From Phycicoccus sp. Soil802 (GTDB taxonomy: Bacteria > Actinomycetota > Actinomycetes > Actinomycetales > Dermatophilaceae), in the NCBI RefSeq assembly GCF_001429605.1, contig NZ_LMSS01000005.1:478618-542617 (forward strand): a DNA stretch of 64,000 bases. The letters run 5' to 3'. Below the pieces are notes generated by a model. The model did not search any database, had not been told where the DNA came from, and was given only the letters and a program-made list of their open reading frames with translations. The translations under genes and the position numbers were made by a program. Shown here in pieces: positions 37,531-45,535 of this stretch (position 1 is the first letter of the stretch; each line of letters begins with the position of its first letter).

Positions 37531-38214
37531 TCAGGCTGGAACGGTCCTCGGTGAGGCGTCGGCCAGGCTCGACGCGAACGAGTCCAGCGCCTCGCGCAGG
37601 GCCGGTGCAGCCTTGCGGTGCGAGCCGCGCTCGCCGTGGGGGTCGAGGATGTCGTGCCCGACCACCTCGGCGGCCCTCCCGAACCGTCGGCGCCAGCCGT
37701 GCGGCTCCTCGGGGGGCAGTGCCACCAGGCCCCGGACCGCGTTCATCTCCTCCAGCAGCCAGATGAGCCGTTCGCGGGTGCCCAGCCGCCCGGTGCCGGA
37801 GTGCACGGCACCCTCGACGGACACCGCGGCACCTTCGGCCACCGTGCGGGCCAGCGCCTCCTTGGCCAGGATCGCCGCCTCCACGATCGTGAAGGTGTGG
37901 TCCGCGCTGGCGGCGTCGAGCAGGCGCGCGGAGCCGCGGTACTTGCGCTCGGAGACGAGGACGAGGTCGGCGGCCCGCACGAGCTCACTGGTCACCTGCT
38001 GCGCGCGGTGTGGTCGCATGATGAGGTCGTGGTCCTTGGTGAGCTGGTCGCTCATCTGCGGACACCACCCGGCGCCGATCTCGGCGCGGATCCCGGCCGA
38101 GACCACCTGGACCTGCCACTCGGCATGGGCCTGGAGGGCCGAGCGCAGGATCGTCGCCGCGGCGGGGGCCAGGCAGCGGTCGTTCGCGCACAGCACGAGC
38201 ACCGTCGTCTCCAT
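37531..38214 (-). CDS. Degenerate low-molecular-weight phosphotyrosine phosphatase-like protein
   Basis: 227 residues from ATG 38214, with GAGGTGG directly upstream. The N-terminal half has the LMW-PTP order: P-loop region VLVLCANDRCLAPAA (about 5-19), SAGIRAE, and DLIMRPHRAQQVTSEL...ADLVLVSERKY. In the P-loop the nucleophile Cys and second Cys are kept, but the catalytic Arg of C-x5-R is Leu and the following Ser is Ala. It may be inactive or only bind phosphate. The C-terminal ~90 residues are an extension with GWRRRFGRAAEVVGHDILDPHG. Its place next to the BY-kinase suggests a regulatory role. Confidence 0.72.
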   Translation of the reverse strand: METTVLVLCANDRCLAPAAATILRSALQAHAEWQVQVVSAGIRAEIGAGWCPQMSDQLTKDHDLIMRPHRAQQVTSELVRAADLVLVSERKYRGSARLLDAASADHTFTIVEAAILAKEALARTVAEGAAVSVEGAVHSGTGRLGTRERLIWLLEEMNAVRGLVALPPEEPHGWRRRFGRAAEVVGHDILDPHGERGSHRKAAPALREALDSFASSLADASPRTVPA

Positions 38215-38328
38215 AACCACCTCGTCCCCACGAGTCGTCGCGTGCTTCCAGTATGGGTCGCGGCAACCGGGACCAGATACCAGCAATCGGGCGAGCAGGC
38301 CTGCGTCATCCGGCGGAACCGAACAAGC

Positions 38329-39651
38329 ATGAACACGACAAAGCAGACACCACGGACGCCCACGGAGATCGCGCCCTGGCAGCTGTACGTCTGTTGTCTC
38401 CTCCTCGTCGCGTGCACCATCCCCTGGCGGCGCGGTACGTACTTCGCCGGCGCCCTCGACCCCGTGGTGGCGGCCAAGGGCCTCCTGGGCGGGGCCGGAC
38501 TAGCCCTGTCCTTCCTGCTCTCCAGGCGTTCCGCACGACCCACCGCCGTGGGCGCCCGCACCCTGACCCTGGCCGCCCTCTACCTCCTCGTGTCCTGCCT
38601 CGGGGGCTGGGCCGCCGGCCAGGCGCTCGCGTCGGTCGTCGTCGCGGTGCGGGTCGCGATGTTGCTGACCAGCCTGGCCCTGCTGCTTCACGCGGTCGGG
38701 GTGACCCGCCTGATCACCGCGATGATCCACTCGCTGGGCCTGGTCGCCCTCTTCGCGGTCGCGACCGGGGCAGGCACCTTGGGCAGCGGGCGCCTCCAGG
38801 GCGGCGTGCCGCCCCTGACCCCCAACGAGATCGCGCTCCTGACCGGCACCGTGCTCCTGCTGACCGTCCAACGAATGATCGAGAGCCGGGCCGCGCGCTG
38901 GGAGGCCGTCCTGGCGATCGGCCTGTTCGGCGTGGTGTGGCTGACCGGCTCACGGACCACGGCGGCGACCCTCTTCCTCGGCGTGGCCGTGATGGTGCTC
39001 CAGGCCCGCAAGTTCTCCGTGGCTGGGTTCGTCGCCATCGTCGCGGCCATCCCGGCGATGGCCTTCGCGGCCCTTGCCACCAGTGCGGTCACCAACCTTC
39101 TCCTGCGCGGTGGCGACCAGAACGTCACGACCCTCGCCTCCCGCACGATCGCCTGGCAGGCCGCACTCACCATGGAGGGTTCGACCTGGCAGCGCTGGTT
39201 CGGCGGTGGGCTGCCGATGAAGCACATCCCGGTGACCGGGCAGTTCTGGCAGAGCCAGCTCCTCGACAGCAGCTGGATCTCGGCGCTGGTCCAGACCGGT
39301 CTGATCGGCCTCGCGCTCACGGCCGTCTGGGTCCTGGCGACCGTGGGGTCGACGTTCCGCACGCCGCGGCCCTGGCGCCCGCTGTGGGTCGGCCTGATCG
39401 CCTTCGTCGGGCTGCGCAGCCTGCTGGAGAGCGGCCTGTTCGACGCCAGCACCTCGTTCATCCTCTTCGCGATGGTGAGCCTGATGAGCGAACCCGCCAC
39501 CCGCACGGCGCCGGACCCCGGCGCTCCCGTGGACCCGGAGCCGGCCGAACCGGATCCCATCGTGGTGTCGGACGCGACCCTGCGCGAGCTGCAGCTCCAG
39601 GGTCAGCCGGACCCGAGGTCCTCGAGGACCGCACTGACCGCCCGGCGGTAG
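38329..39651 (+). CDS. O-antigen ligase/polymerase-like membrane protein (Wzy)
   Basis: 440 residues with about ten hydrophobic segments from residue 18 to 385 and a large outside loop after LTPNEIALL. SRTIAWQAALTM...WFGGGLPMKH matches the periplasmic/outside loop of Wzy/WaaL proteins, where a conserved Arg and His act in glycan transfer. It would polymerise flipped repeat units. The C-terminal ~60 residues are Pro/Glu-rich and cytoplasmic. The 3' end overlaps the convergent glycosyltransferase gene by 49 bases. Confidence 0.82.
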   Translation: MNTTKQTPRTPTEIAPWQLYVCCLLLVACTIPWRRGTYFAGALDPVVAAKGLLGGAGLALSFLLSRRSARPTAVGARTLTLAALYLLVSCLGGWAAGQALASVVVAVRVAMLLTSLALLLHAVGVTRLITAMIHSLGLVALFAVATGAGTLGSGRLQGGVPPLTPNEIALLTGTVLLLTVQRMIESRAARWEAVLAIGLFGVVWLTGSRTTAATLFLGVAVMVLQARKFSVAGFVAIVAAIPAMAFAALATSAVTNLLLRGGDQNVTTLASRTIAWQAALTMEGSTWQRWFGGGLPMKHIPVTGQFWQSQLLDSSWISALVQTGLIGLALTAVWVLATVGSTFRTPRPWRPLWVGLIAFVGLRSLLESGLFDASTSFILFAMVSLMSEPATRTAPDPGAPVDPEPAEPDPIVVSDATLRELQLQGQPDPRSSRTALTARR

Positions 39652-40760
39652 CGCGCTGGGTGGTAGCGCTCGGCCGACTCGTCGGCATCACGCAACGCCT
39701 TGGCACGGGTCTGCGGCCACTGCTGGAGCAGTCCCCGCACCGCCTCCGCGACGGCCTCAGGCCGGTCGGCGGGCACGGCGACGGCCGCCTCGAGGTGGGC
39801 GGCGGCCTCCTTCAGCCCGGTGTGGTCGCTGACGACGACCGGGCGCGCGCTGAGCGCTGCCTCGATCACGCCGTTGCCGAAGGACTCCTCGGCCCTGGAC
39901 GGCACGAGCACGACATCGGCCTGCCGCAGGTGCGGCCAGACATCGGGGGTGAACCCGTGGAACCGCACGACATCGGTCAGCCCCTCGGCACGGACCAGGT
40001 CACGCAGCTCGGACTCGTACCACTCGTAGCCCGGGAACACCGCTCCCACGATGTCCAAGGAGGCCGCGGTGCCGTCCCTTCGCAGCGCGCTGAGCGCCCG
40101 GACCGCCACGTCGACGCCCTTGCGCGGGGACAGCCGGCCGACGAAGAGCAGCCGAGGGTCGACCACGGAGTCTCGTGGGGGCTCGACGCGGTCGGGGCCG
40201 GCCACTCCGTTGGGGATCACCTGCATGCGGCTGCGGCGACCCCCGGACCGGGCCGCGACCTCGAGGCTGGTGGTGCTGTTGCAGATCACCCGGGTGGCCA
40301 ACCGCGTGGGCACCGTCAGGCCGTACCGTGCGACCGCGGACGACGCACCCTCGGCCTCGTGGATGTGGATCGCCGTGGGGATGCGCAGCAGCCTGGTGAC
40401 GACCAGCCAGAAGGGGATCGTCACGGTGTTGACGTAGACCACGTCGGGCCTGACCCGTCTCACCAGGCGCACCATGGCGGGCACCCCGCGCAGCACGTCG
40501 ACGGCGAGCCGGACCATCCCCCGAGGGCTGAGGTTGGCGCGCCGCACGACGGGCGCGGGACAGACCTCGACGCTCGCACCGGCAGCCAGCAGCTCGCGGT
40601 CGAGGGGACCGCTCTGCGAGGCGGCGACCACGACCGTCCAGCCGAGCTCACCCAGCCCGCGGACGGTCTCGAGCAGCATCCGATCGGAACCATAGAGATC
40701 GGCAGACGGGTTGGCCACGAGGGCAACCCGCCTGCCGAGCTCTGGGTGCGATGACGTCAC
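39603..40760 (-). CDS. GT4 family glycosyltransferase
   Basis: 385 residues from GTG 40760, which overlaps the stop of the giant secreted protein (GTGA). N-terminal acceptor half: VALVANPSADLYGSDRML. C-terminal nucleotide-sugar half: LLFVGRLSPRKGVDVAVRAL, FHGFTPDVWPHLRQADVVLVPS and EESFGNGVIEAALSARPVV, the E-x7-E motif. It adds a sugar on the cytoplasmic side. It is the last gene of the long minus-strand operon that starts at the WbaP-type transferase. Confidence 0.88.
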   Translation of the reverse strand: MTSSHPELGRRVALVANPSADLYGSDRMLLETVRGLGELGWTVVVAASQSGPLDRELLAAGASVEVCPAPVVRRANLSPRGMVRLAVDVLRGVPAMVRLVRRVRPDVVYVNTVTIPFWLVVTRLLRIPTAIHIHEAEGASSAVARYGLTVPTRLATRVICNSTTSLEVAARSGGRRSRMQVIPNGVAGPDRVEPPRDSVVDPRLLFVGRLSPRKGVDVAVRALSALRRDGTAASLDIVGAVFPGYEWYESELRDLVRAEGLTDVVRFHGFTPDVWPHLRQADVVLVPSRAEESFGNGVIEAALSARPVVVSDHTGLKEAAAHLEAAVAVPADRPEAVAEAVRGLLQQWPQTRAKALRDADESAERYHPARYRRAVSAVLEDLGSG

Positions 40761-43700
40761 GGCTGCGGCGGCCCAACCCACCACTCGTCGATGGAGTACA
40801 CCACCGGGCCGTTGGTCGTGCTGCCGCTCAGGTAGGGGTACAGCCCGGCCGAACCGGCCGCCTGGAACCCTCCCGTGTTGTCGGTCGACGTGAGGGCCCA
40901 CGCCGCCGGCTCGCTGGCTCCGACCTTCCACACCTTGACCCGCAGGGTCGTCGGTGCGGTGCCGGTCGCCTGCAGGCGCACCCGCAGCGAGTCCCCGGCG
41001 TTGTAGCTCACACCAGCCAGTGTGGCACTGCTGAGGACCGTCTCGGCACCGCTCTGGTTGCGTGTCAGCCAGACCGCGACCGCACCGCCCGCAGCCATCC
41101 GCACCTTCGCGCGGTAGTCCACGGTGGAGCTGACCCGGCGACCGATGACGCTGACGTACTGTCCGCCACCGGTGGGCACCTTGTCGGTCGTGACCAAGGT
41201 CTTGACCTCGGTGCCCGTGCTGCTCACGCTCGGGAGGTATGCCGTGTAGCCGTCACCGGCGTTGAGGCTCACCTTGCCGGTGCCGCCGCCGACCGACCAC
41301 CGGGTGGTCGGACCACCGATGGTCCAGGCACCGCCGACGTCCGCCGTACCCCAGCCTCCGGTGACCGTGCGACCGAAGTCGTCACGAGCGAAGACCGTCG
41401 GTGCCGTCACCGTGACGGAGGCGGACTCGGTGTCCGTCCCGCCCAGGTTGTCGGTCACCGTGAGGATCACCGTGTAGGTGCCGGCCGCGGCATACGTGTG
41501 GCTGGTCGTGGCGCCCGAGCCGTTGGCGGTCAGGTCACCCCAGTTCCACGAGTACGACGCGATGGTGCCGTCCGGGTCGCTCGACGTGGACCCGTTGACC
41601 GAGGTGACCAAGTCGTTCTCGGTGTGGGTGAAGGCCGCGGTGGGCAGCTGGTTCGGCGGCGCGGTGACGGTCACCGAAGCGGTCTCGGTGTCGGTCTTGC
41701 CGCCGTTGTCGGTCACCGTGAGGGTCACCGTGTAGGTGCCGGCCGCGGCATACGTGTGGTTGGCCGTGGCGCCGGAGCCGTTGGCCGTTGCGTCACCCCA
41801 GTTCCACGAGTACGACGCGATGGTGCCGTCCGGGTCGCTCGAGGTCGACCCGTTGACCGAGGTCTGCAGGCCCGTCTCGCTGTGCGTGAAGGCCGCCGTC
41901 GGAGCCTGGTTCTCGACCACCGTGACGGAGGCCGTCTCGGTGTCCGTCGCCCCGTCGTTGTCGGTCACGGTGAGGGTCACCGTGTAGGTACCGGCTGCGG
42001 CGTAGGTGTGGTTGGCCGTGGCGCCCGAGCCGTTGGCCGTTGCGTCACCCCAGTTCCACGAGTAGGACGCGATGGTGCCGTCCGGGTCGCTCGAGGTGGA
42101 CCCGTTGACCGAGGTCTGCAGGAACGTCTCGGTGTGGGTGAATGCCGCGGTGGGCACCTGGTTGGGCGGTGGCGCGTTCACCGTGACCGTGGCGGTCTCG
42201 GTGTCGGTCTCGCCGTCGTTGTCGGTCACCGTGAGCGTGATCGTGTAGGTGCCGGCCACTGCGTAGGTGTGGTTGGCCGTGGCCCCGGAACCCGCAGCTG
42301 TGGCGTCACCCCAGTTCCACGAGTAGGACGCGATGGAGCCGTCCGGGTCGTTCGAGGTGGACCCGTTGACCGAGGTCTGCAGGAACGTCTCGTTGTGCGT
42401 GAAGGCTGCCACCGGCGGCTGGTTGGCGACGTTGCCGCCACCGAGCTCGAAGTGCTGCGTTGCCGCACTGCCCGGGAGCACCGAGGAGTAGACCGCGACC
42501 TCGTCGATGGTGCCGGCGAGGAACGGGCTGCAGCAGCCCCAGTGGTTGTCGCCACCGACCCGCCAGTAGCCGTTGTAGTTCTCGGCGTCCGTCTGCCCGT
42601 TCGTGCCGACCAGCGCGCCGTCGAGGTAGAGCTTCATCCCGTCGGTGTTGCTCTGGGTCGCCATCACGTGGTGCCACTGACCGTCGTTGTAGGCCAACGG
42701 CGAGTCGATGGTGTTGGTGAAGCCGGTCCAGACCCCGAAGGTGATCCGGCCGTCGTTGTTGACGTAGACGTGCCGGTCGTAGCAGCCCGACGTGCCGACG
42801 TTGGAGCAGCCGAACCCGAGGATCTTCCCGCCGCTGGTCGACGTGGTCTTGAACCAGGCCTCGAGCGTGTAGTTGTGCGGGTTGTTGTAGACCTGCTTCG
42901 ACGCCACGAACCCGTCGCTGCCGTTGAAGGCCACGGCCTTGTTGGTCGCTCCGTCGAACGCGCCGGTCTGGCCCTGGCTGTAGCCGCCCCGGTAGTCGCC
43001 GTCGGACTCGTTCGGACCGGAGTCCTTGGCCGTCGGGGTGGTGTCACCCAGTCGCCAGTACAGGTCCGGGTTCGCGTCCCACACCGCCTGGCCGTAGGCG
43101 TCAGCCGGTCGCGTCGGGACGTTGAGCGTGCGACCGCTCGCGGTGTAGTGCGACTGGACCATCGTCAGCGGGATGGCCGTCGGGTAGATGGCCACGTCGT
43201 CGATGTCGCCGGCGAAGTACGGGTTGCCGCTCCACGGGCTGTCACCACCGATGCGCCAGTAGCCCGAGTAGGCCTGGCCCACCGAGGTGCCCGCGTTGCG
43301 GCCGATCCGCTTGCCGTCCACGTAGAGGGTCACGCCAGAGGGCTCGAGGGTGCCGACCGCCTGGTGCCACTGCCCGTCGTTGTAGGAGTTGGGCGTGGTG
43401 ACCGTGAAGAAGCCGTCGTGGTAGATCCCGAAGGTGATCCGGCCGTCGGGCTCCATGTAGATGTGGCGGTCGTAGTTGCTCGACGTGCCGGTGTTGTTGT
43501 TGCCGAAGCCGACGATCTTGCCACCGCTGGTGGTGGTGGTCCTGAACCACGACTCGACGCTGAACACGTCGGGACCGGGGATGGGAGAGGCGGTGGCCCC
43601 GAAGCCGTCGCTGCCACCGAAGGTGGTCGACTTGTCCGAGTCGCCGATGATCGCGCCGTTGGCGCCGCGGGTGAAGCCGCCGTTCATCGTCAGGTCGTCG

Positions 43701-45478
43701 AAGCCGGCCCAGTCGATGGAGTTTCCGGACGGCTCACCGAGCCGCCACAGGTGGCTCGCCCCGTCGTCGATGACCTTCTGCGCGTATGGGCTCGGCGAAC
43801 CGCTGCCGACCGTGACCGTGTTGGAGACCGGGCTCCACAGCAAGTTGCCGTCAGGGTCGGTGATCCGCACCTGGTAGCGCACCTGGGTGCCCGGGGTGAG
43901 GTTCTTGTCGATGAAGCCCATGGTGGGCAGGTCCCAGTACGCCGAGTCGCCCGTGGTCGTGTAGACCCAGGTGTTGTTGTTGCGCAGCACCTCGTACTTG
44001 AGGTTCTTGTCGTCCTGGTCCCAGGCCGAGCCCCACGAGACGCGCACCGTGCCGGCGGTCAGCGAGACCGCGTTGGTGCTGGGTGTCGGGGTGGCCGGGA
44101 TCGTCGAGTAGCGCGGGCCGCGCAGCTTCGGCGCCCCGGACGCCCGCGACTTGAACCGGGTCAGTCCCTGCTGGTTGGCGCCGTTGACGCGCGGGAACTC
44201 GCCACCCATGAGGACGTAGTCGCCGGCGGTGTCGACGGCCCACGCGGCCTGGCTGGCCGAGGTGTAGGAGCCGAAGGCCAGGTCGGGCCACCAGGTGAGC
44301 ATCTTGGCGTACTGGTACCCGCGGTAGTCCCAGCCGTAGACGTCGTTCTTGGTCGTCAGGTTCGTGCCCGAGTTGTAGGTGACGACGGCCTTCTGCCAGC
44401 GTACGCGCGGGTTGGTGTCGCCGAACTCGTCGACCGCCGTGCAGTCGTGGTAGTGAGCCACCGCGTAGAGGAGGTTCTGGGTCGGGGCGACGTCGTAGGT
44501 GTCACCGAGGCAGTCGTTGACGAAGTTGATCGCACCGGTGCTGGGGTCGAGGCCGAAGGTGCCCTCGAAGTTGGCGTTGGAGTTGCCGAGCACGAAGGCG
44601 TAGCCGCTGCCGTAGACCTTCTGGCCGTCGGTCTTCAGCGCGGTGATGGCCGCGGCGCTGCCGCCCGCCTTGATCTTCTGGTTGGCGGCCCACGGCAGGG
44701 TCGCACCCGTCGCGGCGTCGACGGCGCCCATGCCGACGGCGGCCACGCCGTTGAGGGTGGTGAACGAGCCGCCGGGGATCACCTTGCTGTTGTCGGGCGT
44801 CATCGTCATGGTCCAGACGTAGCCGCCCTCAGCTGCCGGGGCCCAGGGGAGCATGGCGCCGTTGGAGTTGGCGAAGGCCGCGAGACGCACGCGGGAAAGG
44901 CCGTTGGCGGACAGGAAGTTGCCGCCGACGAAGACGGTGCTGGCCGTGACGCCGAGACCGCGCACCTGGGAGCCGATGTTCGGCGGGGTGTAGCCGGGGG
45001 GCGCCACCAGGGCTCCGGTGGCGGTGCTGAACGCCGCGAGGTGCCCCCGCGCGATGCCGTCGACCTGCGTGAAGTCACCACCGACGTAGATGCGCGAGCC
45101 GTCCGGAGAGGCCTTGATGACCAGGCCCTGGGCGTTGAGCGAGTGGCTGAAGGACGCCACGCGGTTACCAGTGGTGAGGTCGTAGGCGAAGATGTTGTTC
45201 GCCACGACCTCGCCGGCACCACCAGCTGCGACACCCGGTGGCCTCGCGCGGGTGAACGAGCCCGTGACGTAGACGGTCTGGCCCACGACGACCTGGCTGT
45301 AGACGACGCCGTTGATCTGCCAGGTCGGCAGAGCGTCGGCGGTCGCCACGTTGGCCGGGGCTGGGTCGGCGGCCTGGGCGGCCGTCGAGGGGATGACCAC
45401 CCCTGCGACGGCCAACGCCGTCACCACCGCTCCCACACCGACGGTGCGACACCACCGAGCTACTGGTCCACGTCCCAT
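40757..45478 (-). CDS. Giant secreted propeller/LamG/PKD protein, paralogue A
   Basis: 1,573 residues. A signal peptide (VGVGAVVTALAVAGVVIP, cut after AQA near 36) is followed by a beta-propeller-like region (about 45-455) with VYVGGDFTQVDG-type repeats. Then come a fibronectin-III-like segment (about 460-550), two LamG/concanavalin-like jelly rolls (about 560-780 and 795-1,005) each with SFxT/AWFKTTSTSGGKI and NDGQWH. Four PKD domains (about 1,015-1,355) with SYSWNWGDAT and HTYA-x-AGTYT follow, then a carbohydrate-binding-like C-terminal domain (about 1,360-1,573). No LPXTG or membrane anchor is present, so it is released or held by binding glycan. Encoded within the exopolysaccharide operon; probably a matrix or adhesion protein (inference). 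Same architecture as the next gene upstream. Confidence 0.85.
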   Translation of the reverse strand: MGRGPVARWCRTVGVGAVVTALAVAGVVIPSTAAQAADPAPANVATADALPTWQINGVVYSQVVVGQTVYVTGSFTRARPPGVAAGGAGEVVANNIFAYDLTTGNRVASFSHSLNAQGLVIKASPDGSRIYVGGDFTQVDGIARGHLAAFSTATGALVAPPGYTPPNIGSQVRGLGVTASTVFVGGNFLSANGLSRVRLAAFANSNGAMLPWAPAAEGGYVWTMTMTPDNSKVIPGGSFTTLNGVAAVGMGAVDAATGATLPWAANQKIKAGGSAAAITALKTDGQKVYGSGYAFVLGNSNANFEGTFGLDPSTGAINFVNDCLGDTYDVAPTQNLLYAVAHYHDCTAVDEFGDTNPRVRWQKAVVTYNSGTNLTTKNDVYGWDYRGYQYAKMLTWWPDLAFGSYTSASQAAWAVDTAGDYVLMGGEFPRVNGANQQGLTRFKSRASGAPKLRGPRYSTIPATPTPSTNAVSLTAGTVRVSWGSAWDQDDKNLKYEVLRNNNTWVYTTTGDSAYWDLPTMGFIDKNLTPGTQVRYQVRITDPDGNLLWSPVSNTVTVGSGSPSPYAQKVIDDGASHLWRLGEPSGNSIDWAGFDDLTMNGGFTRGANGAIIGDSDKSTTFGGSDGFGATASPIPGPDVFSVESWFRTTTTSGGKIVGFGNNNTGTSSNYDRHIYMEPDGRITFGIYHDGFFTVTTPNSYNDGQWHQAVGTLEPSGVTLYVDGKRIGRNAGTSVGQAYSGYWRIGGDSPWSGNPYFAGDIDDVAIYPTAIPLTMVQSHYTASGRTLNVPTRPADAYGQAVWDANPDLYWRLGDTTPTAKDSGPNESDGDYRGGYSQGQTGAFDGATNKAVAFNGSDGFVASKQVYNNPHNYTLEAWFKTTSTSGGKILGFGCSNVGTSGCYDRHVYVNNDGRITFGVWTGFTNTIDSPLAYNDGQWHHVMATQSNTDGMKLYLDGALVGTNGQTDAENYNGYWRVGGDNHWGCCSPFLAGTIDEVAVYSSVLPGSAATQHFELGGGNVANQPPVAAFTHNETFLQTSVNGSTSNDPDGSIASYSWNWGDATAAGSGATANHTYAVAGTYTITLTVTDNDGETDTETATVTVNAPPPNQVPTAAFTHTETFLQTSVNGSTSSDPDGTIASYSWNWGDATANGSGATANHTYAAAGTYTVTLTVTDNDGATDTETASVTVVENQAPTAAFTHSETGLQTSVNGSTSSDPDGTIASYSWNWGDATANGSGATANHTYAAAGTYTVTLTVTDNGGKTDTETASVTVTAPPNQLPTAAFTHTENDLVTSVNGSTSSDPDGTIASYSWNWGDLTANGSGATTSHTYAAAGTYTVILTVTDNLGGTDTESASVTVTAPTVFARDDFGRTVTGGWGTADVGGAWTIGGPTTRWSVGGGTGKVSLNAGDGYTAYLPSVSSTGTEVKTLVTTDKVPTGGGQYVSVIGRRVSSTVDYRAKVRMAAGGAVAVWLTRNQSGAETVLSSATLAGVSYNAGDSLRVRLQATGTAPTTLRVKVWKVGASEPAAWALTSTDNTGGFQAAGSAGLYPYLSGSTTNGPVVYSIDEWWVGPPQP
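41400..42425. repeat. Four near-identical PKD-encoding tandem repeats (gene A)
   Basis: Units of about 258-264 bp encode the four PKD domains. Long stretches are identical between units, for example around 41535-41605, 41800-41860 and 42055-42120. The same stretches recur in gene B near 46575-46640. Confidence 0.8.
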
Positions 45479-45535
45479 GACACCCTGCCGTTCTCCCGCG
45501 CCTTCGCGGGCTCCCTGCGTTGGTTGTGCGGATTG

